Shown piece after piece: positions 40,590 through 49,508 of a stretch of DNA of 64,000 bases. The position numbers were made by a program, and so were the translations under genes. Under the pieces are notes generated by a model, which was not told the origin of the DNA, searched no databases, and saw only the letters and a program-made list of their open reading frames with translations. Source of the stretch: DASUPK01 sp963815045 (lineage in GTDB: Bacteria; Actinomycetota; Thermoleophilia; Solirubrobacterales; 70-9); NCBI GenBank assembly GCA_963815045.1, contig CAWFET010000001.1, positions 124,001 to 188,000 on the forward strand. The letters are read 5' to 3'. Each line of letters begins with the position of its first letter. The first letter of the stretch is position 1.

Positions 40590-41578
40590 CCCACGCCGAT
40601 CCTCTTGAAGATCTCCGCGAAGCGGTGGTCATAGGTGTGCTCCTCCCTCACCCGTTTGTAGCCGGCCTCGGCCGCGCGGGCCCGCTCGTCCTCGTGCTCG
40701 AGCCACCAGCCCACCTGCGCGACGAGGTCGTCGGTGGATCCGAACGTGCCGATCTCCTCGCCGGGTGTCAGGTAGTCCTCTAGGTGGGCGACCCGGTCGG
40801 TGAGCAGGAAGCCGCCGCTGCCCGGCACCTCGAAGGTCCGGCCCTTGATCTGGCTCCTGCGCACCTCCTTCTTCCCTCGGAAGGGACGCAGGAGGCGCAT
40901 CGGCAGCCGCTCCGGCGGATCGAACGCGCTCGAGAGGTTGAGGTTGATCCGGCTCGCCCCGAAAACGCGCACCATCTCGTCCTGCTCGATCCGCCCCTCG
41001 GGCCAGCCGAATCCCCAGCAGCGGACGTCGAATCCCTCGGCCCGCAGGCGCTCCACCGTCGCCGGCCGCTCGCCGTAGGACTGGCCGATGAACGTCACGT
41101 CGTAGGAGAGGCCCTCGGCGGTCTTCTCGTAGGCGTAGCGGTTGCACGCCCACTGGGAGAGGATCACGGGCTCGTAGCCGATCGCCTCGTACTTGGGGAG
41201 GGAGTCGCGATCAGTCGTCACCGACCAGTCGAGGGCGGGCGCGAAATGCCTGCTGAACCGCTCGAAGCGCCAGTGGTCGTCGGCAAACCAGTTGACGGTC
41301 GGGCCGCCGGCGCGGCTGACGCCCCTGATCGTCTCCTGGTCGATCTCGTCCTCGAAGAGCGCGAAGAAGGAGAGGTCCGGGGTGGCCTCCTCGGCGGCGG
41401 CGAGCAGCCGCCGGTTCATCTCCGCCTTGCCGTGAGCCTTCTTCTCGGCCATGAAGTCGAAGGTGACGAGCTCGTGCCCCATCCCCTCCAGCGCGCTCCG
41501 GAAGTTCGTCTCCTCGAAGCTGGGCCCTCGGCTGGGGTCGCCGTAGTCGTCCGCCATCGCGACGTAGAGGATCTTCAT
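40586..41578 (-). CDS. GT-B-like glycosyltransferase (CgeB family)
   Basis: A 330-residue protein: MKILYVAMADDYGDPSRGPS, DLSFFALFEDEIDQETIRGV, TVNWFADDHWRFERFSRHFA, SYDVTFIGQSYGERPATVER and PGSGGFLLTDRVAHLEDYL. WFADDHWRF and VTFIGQSYG are typical of CgeB-like (Glyco_trans_1_2 plus DUF3880) proteins in glycan clusters. It transfers a sugar; donor unknown. It is the upstream gene of the run that includes the ABC exporter. Confidence 0.75.
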   Translation of the reverse strand: MKILYVAMADDYGDPSRGPSFEETNFRSALEGMGHELVTFDFMAEKKAHGKAEMNRRLLAAAEEATPDLSFFALFEDEIDQETIRGVSRAGGPTVNWFADDHWRFERFSRHFAPALDWSVTTDRDSLPKYEAIGYEPVILSQWACNRYAYEKTAEGLSYDVTFIGQSYGERPATVERLRAEGFDVRCWGFGWPEGRIEQDEMVRVFGASRINLNLSSAFDPPERLPMRLLRPFRGKKEVRRSQIKGRTFEVPGSGGFLLTDRVAHLEDYLTPGEEIGTFGSTDDLVAQVGWWLEHEDERARAAEAGYKRVREEHTYDHRFAEIFKRIGVG

Positions 41579-41582
41579 CGCG

Positions 41583-42518
41583 TCAGCCGCCGATTCCGGT
41601 CGAGACCCGGCGGAGGCGGGGGGCGACGCTGCTGACCGCCCTGGCCACGCCGGGCACCGTCATCGCCATCGCGGCGGCGAGGGAGAGCGGGCTGAGCCTC
41701 GTCTCGAGTGACGCCCGGAACGAGCGGCGTGCGTCGCCGGAGCGGCCGAGCGCGGCCCTGCAGTAGCCGATCATCAGCAGGTCGTGAGCGAGGGTGCGGC
41801 GGACCAGCTCGGGATCGCCGGCCAGGTCCGCGTAGCGCTCGTGGATCAGATGCTTCGTCTCCCAGATCTCCAGGCCGCGATAGGAGAGGTTGCCGCCGTG
41901 TTCGCGCAGCCGGACGACGAGGCGGGGCTCGAAGTAGAAGGTCGCGCCCGCCGAGAGGGCGCGCATCCAGAACTCGTAGTCCTCCCCCACGAGCGGCTCG
42001 TACCCGCCGAGCTCGAGGTAGAGCGAGCGCCGCACTACGGCGCTCGGATCGGCGATCAGGTTCTCCGGGAACATCTCGCGAGCGAACGCCCTGGTGTCGA
42101 GGACGCCCGTATTCCGTGGGCGGAGGTGGTCGCCGCTCGCGAGCCCGAAGCGCTCCGCGGCGCCGAAGGCGACGTCCACCTCGGGGTGCCGCACCAGTGC
42201 CTCCCGCTGCCACTCGAGCTTCCTCGGCTCCCAGACGTCGTCGGCCGGGCAGAGGGCGACGAAGTCGCCGGCCGCCTCCCGGAAGCCGGTGTCGAACGCC
42301 CCGGGGCAGCCGCGGTTCTCCTGCGCGATCAGGCGGACGCGATTCCCGTATCGGCCGACGACCTCCGCCGTCCCGTCCGTGGAGCCGTCGTCGACCACGA
42401 TGATCTCGAGCGGCGGGGCGGTCTGGGCGAGCGTCGCGTCGAGCGCCTCCGCGATGTAGCGCTCCTCGTTGTAGGCGGGGACGACGACGCTGATCGTCGG
42501 CCCGTCGGCGGCGGTCAT
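41583..42518 (-). CDS. Family 2 glycosyltransferase
   Basis: A 311-residue GT2 from ATG 42518: TISVVVPAYNEERYIAEALD, IIVVDDGSTDGTAEVV, QENRGCPGAFDTGFREAAGD, VALCPADDVW (metal motif) and VGEDYEFWMRALSAGATFYF. The last 80 residues are helical with a small hydrophobic stretch. TATCCT lies 7 bases before ATG 42518, so the in-frame GTG-like start further upstream is not preferred. It is divergent from the GT4 gene at 42557. Confidence 0.86.
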   Translation of the reverse strand: MTAADGPTISVVVPAYNEERYIAEALDATLAQTAPPLEIIVVDDGSTDGTAEVVGRYGNRVRLIAQENRGCPGAFDTGFREAAGDFVALCPADDVWEPRKLEWQREALVRHPEVDVAFGAAERFGLASGDHLRPRNTGVLDTRAFAREMFPENLIADPSAVVRRSLYLELGGYEPLVGEDYEFWMRALSAGATFYFEPRLVVRLREHGGNLSYRGLEIWETKHLIHERYADLAGDPELVRRTLAHDLLMIGYCRAALGRSGDARRSFRASLETRLSPLSLAAAMAMTVPGVARAVSSVAPRLRRVSTGIGG

Positions 42519-42525
42519 CCGCGGC

Positions 42526-42531
42526 AGGATA
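42526..42531 (-). promoter_or_regulatory. Putative -10 element of a leaderless promoter (TATCCT)
   Basis: TATCCT on the minus strand ends 7 bases before ATG 42518 of the GT2 gene. Confidence 0.5.
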
Positions 42532-42556
42532 GGAGCGCGCCGGATCCCGCACATCC

Positions 42557-43696
42557 ATGCGAACCTGCGACCCCTTGAAGGTCGGCCTCAACCTGCTGCA
42601 CCTCGTGCCCGGTCAGACCGGGGGATCCGAGGTCTACGCGAGAGCGCTCGTCCCCGCCCTGCTCGAGGCGGGCGGTCACGACCTGGTCGTCTTCGCCTCC
42701 CGGGAGGGGGCGCCCGCGCTCCGATCCGAGCCCTGGGCAACCGAGCTCGAGCTGGTGGAGATCCCGGTGACGGCCACCAGCCGCGCAAGGCGGGTGCTGG
42801 CCGAGCAGACGTCCCTTCCCCGCGCCGCCCGTCGCGCGCGCATCGACCTCCTGCACAACCTGTTCACGACCGCGCCCGCGGCGCCCGGCGTCCCACAGGT
42901 GACCACGATCCTCGACCTGATCTACAGGCGCTTCCCGGAGGCGCACGCGGGGATCCGCTCGCTCGGGATGCGGATGCTGGTCCCGCTCGCCGCTCGCCGC
43001 TCGGCGCGGATCATCGCGATCTCCGAGGCGACCAAGTCCGACGTGGTCTCGTTTCTCGGTGTCGATCCCGCACGGGTGGACGTCACCCATCTCGCCCCCG
43101 GCCTGGGCGAGGTCACCGACCCCGTCCCGGAGGCGGAGCTCCGCGAGCGCTATTCCCTCGGCGACGCGCCGATCGTGCTCAGCGTCTCGGCGCACCGGCC
43201 CCACAAGAACATCGAGCGCCTGGTCGACGCGGTGGCGGCGCTCGAGCCCCCGGCGGTCCTGGTCGTGCCCGGATACGGGACCGAGTGGGAGGAGGAGCTC
43301 GCCGCGCACGTGCGGGGGCGCGGGGCGGAGGAGCGGGTGCGCCTGATCGGCTGGCTGGGGGACGAGGAGCTGGAGGGGTTCTACGAGGCGGCGACGTGCC
43401 TCGCGTTCCCCTCCATCGCGGAGGGCTTCGGTCTGCCGGTGCTGGAGGCGATGGCGCGTGGCCTGCCCGTCGCCTGCTCGGACGCGACCTCCCTGCCCGA
43501 GGTGGCCGGTGACGCCGCTCTCTATTTCGACCCGCTCGACGTCCCCGCGATGACGATCGCGATCGGCCGGCTGCTCACCGACGACGAGCTCCGGGAGCAG
43601 CTCGCGTCGGCGGGGCGGACGCAGGCCGCCGGCTTCACCTGGCGGAGTACCGCCGAGGGGACGCTGCGCTCCTACGAGCGCGCCCTGGCGAGCTGA
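42557..43696 (+). CDS. Family 4 glycosyltransferase
   Basis: A 379-residue GT4: LKVGLNLLHLVPGQTGGSEV (GGSE loop), TTILDLIYRRFPEAHAG, IIAISEATKSDVVSFLGV, VLSVSAHRPHKNIERLVDAV, VLVVPGYGTEWEEEL and FPSIAEGFGLPVLEAMARG, the E-x7-E donor motif. The PHKNIExL and EGFGLPVLEA blocks fit the mannosyltransferase/WbaZ-like branch of the family. It overlaps the convergent GT4 by 25 bases. Confidence 0.87.
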   Translation: MRTCDPLKVGLNLLHLVPGQTGGSEVYARALVPALLEAGGHDLVVFASREGAPALRSEPWATELELVEIPVTATSRARRVLAEQTSLPRAARRARIDLLHNLFTTAPAAPGVPQVTTILDLIYRRFPEAHAGIRSLGMRMLVPLAARRSARIIAISEATKSDVVSFLGVDPARVDVTHLAPGLGEVTDPVPEAELRERYSLGDAPIVLSVSAHRPHKNIERLVDAVAALEPPAVLVVPGYGTEWEEELAAHVRGRGAEERVRLIGWLGDEELEGFYEAATCLAFPSIAEGFGLPVLEAMARGLPVACSDATSLPEVAGDAALYFDPLDVPAMTIAIGRLLTDDELREQLASAGRTQAAGFTWRSTAEGTLRSYERALAS

Positions 43697-44700
43697 GCGG
43701 CGGCGTCGATCCCCGCGATCGCCTGATCCGGGCCGAAGCGCGAGATCAGCTCGCCCATCGGGGCCGCCGCCGGGCGAGGTGAGGCGAGCGCGGCCGCCAG
43801 CTCCGTGGCGGATCCGTAGCCGGTGACGGGCAGGCCATCGAAGTCCAGCGAATAGATGGCGTCGCGGACCACCACCGGGACGCCGAACGCGAGCGCCTCG
43901 ATGATCGCCGTAGGCTGCGCCTCCTTCCCGACCGACGGAACGACCAGGGTGTCGATCGAGCCGAGAAAGCCGGGCACGTCGTGGGTCTCGCCGATCAGCC
44001 GGACGCGGTCCGCCAGGCCGAGGTCCGCGATACGCCGCTCCACCAGATCCGCGTACGAGGCGTCCTGGCGGCCCCCCGCTACCAGGAGGTTCAACCAGGA
44101 CGAGCGGGCGACGGGTTCGGCGAGCTCCTCGACCAGCTCCGCGACGCCCTTCTCCGGGATCAGCCTGGCCATCACCCCGATCGTGAGCTCGTCGTGGGGC
44201 GGGGAGAGCACCCGCTCGCCGCGCGCGCGCTCGAAGTCCTCTGCGGCCAGGAAGTTGTTGATCTTCGTGATCTCGACCGCGGGGAGCCGCTCCTCGTATT
44301 CGCGGGCGGCGTTGGCGCCGATCACCACGAGCGCCCCGAAGCGGCGATAGGCGAAGCGCGCGATCCCGCGTCCCGCGCTCTCGCGCTCGTGCGCGATGTG
44401 CACGATCGCCGGCCCGCCGGACCGGGGGGTGGCGGCGTAGAGGTACGCGTGAACCCGCGGGTGATTCCCGATCACGATCGCCTCCGGGTCGAGGCCCTCC
44501 AGAAAGCGGCGGGTCCGGCGAATGGCCAGAGGGACGTTCGGATTCCAGGGAGCCGGTGTCGGGAAGCTCAGGTCGTCGACCAGCTCGGCCCTCCGGCCCG
44601 CCGCACGCAGAGCCTCCACCAGCCGCAGCCCGAAGCGCTGCCCACCGCCGAGGATCTCGCCGTGGTCGAGCAGCCAGACGTCGCCGGTCGCGCGCGGCAA
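43672..44700 (-). CDS. Family 4 glycosyltransferase
   Basis: A 342-residue GT-B protein: DVWLLDHGEILGGGQRFGLR (GGGQ acceptor loop), EAIVIGNHPRVHAYLYAATP, LVVIGANAAREYEERLPAV, LTIGVMARLIPEKGVAELVE, NLLVAGGRQDASYADLVERR and VVPSVGKEAQPTAIIEALAFG. The final block is the donor site with KEAQPTAIIEA in place of EGFGLPxLEA. Its GTG/ATG start at 44700 immediately follows the DUF2142 gene stop at 44703. Substrate unknown. Confidence 0.8.
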   Translation of the reverse strand: MPRATGDVWLLDHGEILGGGQRFGLRLVEALRAAGRRAELVDDLSFPTPAPWNPNVPLAIRRTRRFLEGLDPEAIVIGNHPRVHAYLYAATPRSGGPAIVHIAHERESAGRGIARFAYRRFGALVVIGANAAREYEERLPAVEITKINNFLAAEDFERARGERVLSPPHDELTIGVMARLIPEKGVAELVEELAEPVARSSWLNLLVAGGRQDASYADLVERRIADLGLADRVRLIGETHDVPGFLGSIDTLVVPSVGKEAQPTAIIEALAFGVPVVVRDAIYSLDFDGLPVTGYGSATELAAALASPRPAAAPMGELISRFGPDQAIAGIDAAAQLARARS

Positions 44701-44702
44701 GG

Positions 44703-46259
44703 TCAGCCGTAGAACCGGGTGAGCGTCAGGAGCATCGCCGCCGCAGAGTGTGCGATGGCGAGGCAGACGAAGAGCACGCCGACGGCGGGGCCGTAGCGCC
44801 GGCCGGCGCCTCTGGCGGCGATTGCGATCAACGCGCCGTAGAGGGCCATCAGCGGGAAGAGGTAGCGGGGCTGCTCGTAGCCGGTGGCCCCACCGATTCG
44901 GGCGATGTAGCTCACCGCGCCGATCAGGACCAGGAGCCCCGCGATCAGCGTGAGATAGGTGATCAGCTCACCCAGCCGCGAGCGGATCACGCCCCTGACC
45001 CGGTACAGCTCCCGGCCGGCGAGGACCAGGATCCCGATTGCGATCACCAGCGCCAGGTCGTAGACCCAGTTGGCGAACTTCGTGTCGAGCCAGCCGAACT
45101 CGCCGATGAATCCGTTGAACCAGATCTCGCGCAGCGGATAGAAGACGAACATCGAGTGCATCGAGGGCAGGCGGGGGAGATAGAACTGCCACATGTAGTT
45201 GAACGCGTCGGAGAGCGTCGCTGAGGCCGTCTCCGTCGCGCCCGGCACCGGGATGCCCGTCGGTCCCTGGACACCCCCGTTGCCGAAGTAGAGGCCGCGG
45301 TCCCAGACGGTCGAGTTCAGGAGCATGTAGGCCCCGAGGGGCACGAGCACGACCGCGAGCGCCGCCAGCGCCCCGTCGAAGCTCTCCCAGCGGCGCTGCC
45401 GCACCTCGCGGCCGACCAGGAAGGCGAGCCCGACCGCGATGCCGGGTGCGAGGCCGATCATGTTCATCTTCGAGAGGATCCCGAGGGCGCTGAACGCGCC
45501 GATGGCGAGGCCGCGAGGAACCGTCAGCCCCCGCCGGAAGGCGAGCGCCAGCGTGTAGAAGACCCCCGCTGACGCCAGGTATAGGACGGTGTCGCTCGTC
45601 ACGCCGCTCGCCGTGAAGGCGAACATGGGCTGGAAGGCGACCGCCAGCGCGCCGACCGTCCACGCCCACGGAGTGCCGGGGAGGAGCTCCCTGAGGAAGA
45701 GGAAGATCAGGAGCACGGTGCAACCGGCGAGCAGTGCGGAGAAGAGCCGGAGGAAGTGCACCCGGTCGGGCAGAGCCGTCCAGGGAGAGAGGTGGTACAC
45801 GCCGGCGGCCGTGAAGTAGTAGAGCGGCGGGTTGTTGGTGTCGGTCGTGTATCCGCCTCCGTTCGAGCGGTGGTAGCGGGTGCTGACGTCTCGCTGGAGG
45901 CGCTTCTGGTACGAGGCGGTCCCGGGCACCCGGACGTCCTTGCGCCGTTGAACGGCCTTCCAGCGGATCGCGTCGATCAGCCGGCGCTCCTCCTGCGAGA
46001 AGTGCTGGATGTTGAACTTCCCCGTCGGGGGCTTGCCCGTCTCGGCGATGCGCTGCACGTATGCGAAGTGGCCGGGCTCGTCGGGCACCTGGAACAGAGG
46101 CGTGATCACGCCCCAGGCGATCGCGTTCAGGACGGCGATGCCGAAGCACACCCAGGCCGCCGTCGGCAGGCGAAGACGCCGGCGCGGCGGATTCGATCCG
46201 GCGACCGGCCTGCGCTCGCGCGTCTCCTGCGTGCGGCGCAGCAGGTCCTTGGTCGCCAT
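44703..46259 (-). CDS. DUF2142 polytopic membrane protein
   Basis: A 518-residue membrane protein with about ten hydrophobic segments. FQVPDEPGHFAYVQRIAETG is the acidic first-loop motif of the DUF2142 (PF09913) and GT-C group, and NNPPLYYFTAAGVYHLSPW and FNGFIGEFGWLDTKFANWVY are further conserved blocks. Such proteins are found in cell-surface polysaccharide clusters and are thought to be polyprenyl-phosphate-sugar-dependent transferases, though biochemical proof is limited. The start ATG 46259 overlaps the previous stop (TGATGG). Confidence 0.82.
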   Translation of the reverse strand: MATKDLLRRTQETRERRPVAGSNPPRRRLRLPTAAWVCFGIAVLNAIAWGVITPLFQVPDEPGHFAYVQRIAETGKPPTGKFNIQHFSQEERRLIDAIRWKAVQRRKDVRVPGTASYQKRLQRDVSTRYHRSNGGGYTTDTNNPPLYYFTAAGVYHLSPWTALPDRVHFLRLFSALLAGCTVLLIFLFLRELLPGTPWAWTVGALAVAFQPMFAFTASGVTSDTVLYLASAGVFYTLALAFRRGLTVPRGLAIGAFSALGILSKMNMIGLAPGIAVGLAFLVGREVRQRRWESFDGALAALAVVLVPLGAYMLLNSTVWDRGLYFGNGGVQGPTGIPVPGATETASATLSDAFNYMWQFYLPRLPSMHSMFVFYPLREIWFNGFIGEFGWLDTKFANWVYDLALVIAIGILVLAGRELYRVRGVIRSRLGELITYLTLIAGLLVLIGAVSYIARIGGATGYEQPRYLFPLMALYGALIAIAARGAGRRYGPAVGVLFVCLAIAHSAAAMLLTLTRFYG

Positions 46260-46900
46260 CACGAGGACCGGCCCGGAAGGAAGACGACGGCAAAGATCGC
46301 GAGCCCGCCGGCGCAGATGGCGAGCAGGGCAGCGGCCCAGATGGACCACCCGCCCAGGGGGCCGGTCTGCGCGTTCGCGTAGCGGTCGGTGATCGCCCCG
46401 GTCTGGGAGACCCAGCTGGCCGAGCCGTGACGGAGGAAGATCACGCTCGCGAGGGGCCGCCTCTCACCGGTCTTCCCGCGCGCGCCGGGGAGCCGCTTCG
46501 GGGCGCCCGAGATGGCGATCCGCCCCTTGCCCGGGTTCGAGACGCAGAGTCGTGCTCGATGGGCGGCCGACGTGTGCGGATGCAGCCGAATGCGGTTGAT
46601 GACCGGGGTCACCTGCTCAGTCCCGCTCGAGACCACGCGACCCGAGTCGATGATCTCCAACCGCAGGCGTCGCGCTCCCTCGATCAGCCGGGTGACGATC
46701 ATCTGCGCCCGGGTCGCGCCGGCGGGGACGCGGGAGATCCGCTGGCAGTGCTGGGCGTGAGGCCCGAGAAACACGCTCGGGTAGACGGGCTCGACGGTGT
46801 TCGTCCCGGCCCTGACCGGGTTGGAGCCCAGGGCGAATGCGATTACCGCCGCCGCGATCAGGATCACTCCCGCGGCCCCGGCGACCAGGCGGCGCCTCAT
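46259..46900 (-). CDS. Membrane-anchored protein of unknown function
   Basis: A 213-residue protein with an N-terminal membrane segment (VILIAAAVIAFALGSN), an exposed beta-rich domain (HCQRISRVPAGATRAQMIVT, RLRLEIIDSGRVVSSGTEQV, ARLCVSNPGKGRIAISG) and a C-terminal membrane segment (IWAAALLAICAGGLAIFAVVFL). The domain looks like a small beta-sandwich that could bind carbohydrate. It lies between the GT2 and the DUF2142 gene with 3 and -1 base spacing, so it is probably translated with them and may be a partner of the DUF2142 protein (inference). Confidence 0.65.
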   Translation of the reverse strand: MRRRLVAGAAGVILIAAAVIAFALGSNPVRAGTNTVEPVYPSVFLGPHAQHCQRISRVPAGATRAQMIVTRLIEGARRLRLEIIDSGRVVSSGTEQVTPVINRIRLHPHTSAAHRARLCVSNPGKGRIAISGAPKRLPGARGKTGERRPLASVIFLRHGSASWVSQTGAITDRYANAQTGPLGGWSIWAAALLAICAGGLAIFAVVFLPGRSS

Positions 46901-46903
46901 CGT

Positions 46904-48079
46904 CTACTCGGGTCGCCGCAGGCCAATTATCGAGAGCAGGAACGAGGTGAAGAACACCTGGGCACCGACCGTGACGAGGGTGGCCGCGAGGACGGCGAGC
47001 TGTCCCTCCGCGAGGCTGCCGAAGCCGTTGTCGATCCACATGCCGAGCAGGACACTGCCCGAGATGAGCCCCGCGAGCGCGATCCCTCCGCCGATCAGCA
47101 GCCCGTGCTCGAGCCTGTAGCGCTCCCGCATTCGCCCGAACCAGTCGTCCTGCTCCCCCATGAAGTAGACGCCGTACGCCCGCGCGCACAGTCCCAGCGC
47201 GAGCAGCTGCACCCCGAGGACGACGAGAAGCGAGCCCCCGATCTCCGCATGGATGCCCCAGTCCCGGCCGAGGATCGAGACGCCGGTCAGGACGATCGCC
47301 ATGATCAGCGCCCCGGCGGCCACCATGACCGTGCCGGGGATCAGGAAGAGATGCCGGGGGCTGTGGATCAGCAGGAAGCGGAGATGCCGCCACCCGTCGC
47401 TCCAGGTCGAGAGCTTCGACTCGCCCTGGCGCGGGTGGTACTCGATCGGGAACTGGCGGATGTCGAGGCCGGCCTTGGCGGCCTTGATCACCATCTCCGA
47501 GGCGAGCTCCATCCCGGTGGTCCGCAGGTCGAGTCGCGGCAGGACATCGCGGCGCACCGCTCGCATCCCGCAGTGCGCGTCCTTCACGTCGGTGTCGAAG
47601 AGGCGATTGAGCAGCCCCGTCAGGACCGGGTTTCCGACGTGACGGTGCAGCCAGGGCATCGCGCCGGGCTGGATGCTCTGCATGCGGTCGCCCAGGACCA
47701 TGTCGCCGCCGTCCTCGAGCGCGGCGACGAAGCGGGGCAGCTCGTTGGCGTCGTAGGTCATATCGGCGTCGAGCATCACGATGTAGCGGCCCCGCGCGGC
47801 GGCGAGGCCGGCGAGATAGGCGTTGCCGTAGCCGCGCTGCGGCTGGACCACGACTCGCGCGCCGGCGCCGGCGGCGAGGTCACCGCTGCCGTCGGTGGAG
47901 CCGTTGTCGACCACCAGGACCTCGCCCCGGTAGCCGCCCTCGTCGAGCGCCGTGCGCGCTGCCCGCACGCACTCCTCGATCGACTCGGCCTCGTTCAGGC
48001 AGGGGATGACGACCGACACTTCAAGAGTCGAGGAATCCGCCTGCCGCTCGGCGATTTCAGGTACTGAGATGCCGCTCAT
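46904..48079 (-). CDS. DPM1-type GT2 with C-terminal membrane domain
   Basis: A 391-residue protein: LEVSVVIPCLNEAESIEECV, VLVVDNGSTDGSGDLA, QPQRGYGNAYLAGLAAARG, IVMLDADMTYDANELPRFV, DVKDAHCGMRAVRRDVL and GMELASEMVIKAAKAG, followed by four membrane segments. This is the dolichyl/polyprenyl-phosphate mannose synthase-like group common in actinobacterial cell-envelope clusters. It heads the 48079-to-43672 operon that contains a DUF2142 protein, fitting a lipid-linked-sugar donor system. GGAGG lies 6 bases before the ATG, so this start has a leader and SD. Confidence 0.86.
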   Translation of the reverse strand: MSGISVPEIAERQADSSTLEVSVVIPCLNEAESIEECVRAARTALDEGGYRGEVLVVDNGSTDGSGDLAAGAGARVVVQPQRGYGNAYLAGLAAARGRYIVMLDADMTYDANELPRFVAALEDGGDMVLGDRMQSIQPGAMPWLHRHVGNPVLTGLLNRLFDTDVKDAHCGMRAVRRDVLPRLDLRTTGMELASEMVIKAAKAGLDIRQFPIEYHPRQGESKLSTWSDGWRHLRFLLIHSPRHLFLIPGTVMVAAGALIMAIVLTGVSILGRDWGIHAEIGGSLLVVLGVQLLALGLCARAYGVYFMGEQDDWFGRMRERYRLEHGLLIGGGIALAGLISGSVLLGMWIDNGFGSLAEGQLAVLAATLVTVGAQVFFTSFLLSIIGLRRPE

Positions 48080-48127
48080 CGCTGCCTCCGCCGGGAGTCT
48101 AGGGCGCTGATTCGGCTATGGCACGGA

Positions 48128-48133
48128 TAGATT
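48128..48133 (+). promoter_or_regulatory. Putative -10 element of a leaderless promoter (TAGATT)
   Basis: TAGATT lies 6 bases before ATG 48140 of the methyltransferase gene. Confidence 0.5.
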
Positions 48134-48139
48134 GGCCCG

Positions 48140-49102
48140 ATGACCGACCGGTCGCCAAGCCACTGCAAGCTCTGCGAGCTCGAGGACTTCGCCGACCCCG
48201 AGCTACGGGAGCTGATTCGCGACGTCTACTCCTCGGATCGCGAGCACTTCGGCGATCCGGAGTTCCCGTCGGGGCGCGAATACCGCAAGTACTGGGAGGT
48301 CGCCATGACCCTCCGGGCGTTCCGCTCGCTCGGTGTGCTCCGCGATGACGCCAGGGTTCTCGGCGTCGGCGCCGGCCGCGAGGCGACGGTCTACTGGCTC
48401 ACCCGGCACGTCGGCGAGGTCGTCGCAACCGACCTCTACCGGACCGAGGACAACTGGTCCGGCAGCGACTCGAGCGCCGACATGCTCACGGACCCCGGGC
48501 GCTACTGGGACGAGGAGTGGAATCCGGAGCGCCTCACCGTCAAGCACATGGACGCGCTCGACCTCTCCTTCGAGGACGAGTCATTCGACGCGATCTTCTC
48601 GTCGAGCTCGATTGAGCACTTCGGCGACTTCCCGGATGTCCGCCGCGCCGTGGAGGAGATGCACCGCGTCCTGCGGCCGGGCGGGATCCTCGCGCTGGCG
48701 ACCGAGTTCCGGCTCGAGGGCGATCACATCGGCTATCCGGGATTGCTTCGCTTCGACGAGCCGGAGCTGCGCGCGCTGCTGCTCGACGGTCTCTGGTGGG
48801 ATCCCGCCACGCCGATGAGCCTGCGGATCTCCGACGAGACGCGGGCGATGGCCGTCGAGATGAGCGATGCGATCGCGGATCAGGAGGCGGGCATCCGGGG
48901 CTGGAGCCGCTATCCGCACCTGGTCCTCCGGCACGAGCAGTTCCTCTGGACCAGCGTCCACGTCGCCCTGGTCAAATCCGGGCTGAGCTCGGCGGAGTGG
49001 CGGCAGCGCTCGCCGGAGCTGCCGCCGACGGTCTCGGTGGGCGAGAAGATGAAGAGGCGGGCGTATCCGCTGGTGGAGAGAGCCCGGAGGCTTCGCCGTT
49101 AG
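48140..49102 (+). CDS. Class I SAM-dependent methyltransferase
   Basis: A 320-residue protein: ARVLGVGAGREATVYWLTRH (motif I), VVATDLYRTEDNW, LTVKHMDALDLSFEDESFDA, SIEHFGDFPDVRRAVEEMHR and LRPGGILALATEFRLEGDHI. It matches methyltransferase-11 proteins of polysaccharide clusters. Residues 250-320 form a helical, partly basic tail. It is the only plus-strand gene in this part and is followed by the SnoaL-like gene after 4 bases, so the two are co-transcribed. Confidence 0.82.
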   Translation: MTDRSPSHCKLCELEDFADPELRELIRDVYSSDREHFGDPEFPSGREYRKYWEVAMTLRAFRSLGVLRDDARVLGVGAGREATVYWLTRHVGEVVATDLYRTEDNWSGSDSSADMLTDPGRYWDEEWNPERLTVKHMDALDLSFEDESFDAIFSSSSIEHFGDFPDVRRAVEEMHRVLRPGGILALATEFRLEGDHIGYPGLLRFDEPELRALLLDGLWWDPATPMSLRISDETRAMAVEMSDAIADQEAGIRGWSRYPHLVLRHEQFLWTSVHVALVKSGLSSAEWRQRSPELPPTVSVGEKMKRRAYPLVERARRLRR

Positions 49103-49106
49103 CGCG

Positions 49107-49508
49107 ATGTCGGACGAAAACCTCAGGTTCGTGCTCGACGGCTATGCCCGCTTCAACGCCGGGGAGAAGGTGGCGGAGCTGTGGTTCTTCACTCCCGATG
49201 CCGAGTACCACGCCGCCCGCGAGGATCCGGACGCCGCCGTCCATCGCGGAATCGACGCGGTCAGGCGACAGTACGCCCGTTGGGTCGACGCGTATCCGGA
49301 TCTCACCGTCGAGCCGCTGGAGGCGAAGGGAAACGGCGACAAGGTGTTCCTCTGGGTGCGCTTCAGCGGCCATGGAGAGGAGAGTCGGGCTCCGGCGGAG
49401 ATGGAGCTGGCGCACGTGATCACGATGCGGGATGGCAGGGCCGCCCGCGTCGAGGAGTACTTCGATAGGGCCGAGGCCCTGGAAGCTGCCGGCCTCGGAT
49501 CAGGCTGA
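49107..49508 (+). CDS. SnoaL-like (NTF2 fold) protein
   Basis: A 133-residue protein: NLRFVLDGYARFNAGEKVAE, WFFTPDAEYHAAREDPD, HRGIDAVRRQYARWVDAYPD, EPLEAKGNGDKVFLWVRFSG and MELAHVITMRDGRAARVEEY. This is the SnoaL/NTF2-like alpha+beta fold used as small-molecule isomerase, hydrolase or binding protein. Active residues cannot be assigned. It is downstream of the methyltransferase and overlaps the convergent dehydratase by 9 bases. Link to the glycan pathway uncertain. Confidence 0.8.
   Translation: MSDENLRFVLDGYARFNAGEKVAELWFFTPDAEYHAAREDPDAAVHRGIDAVRRQYARWVDAYPDLTVEPLEAKGNGDKVFLWVRFSGHGEESRAPAEMELAHVITMRDGRAARVEEYFDRAEALEAAGLGSG

Noticed and set aside
46427..48067. Long plus-strand open frame opposite the GT2 and anchored protein
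   Set aside because: No motif and antisense to well-supported genes.
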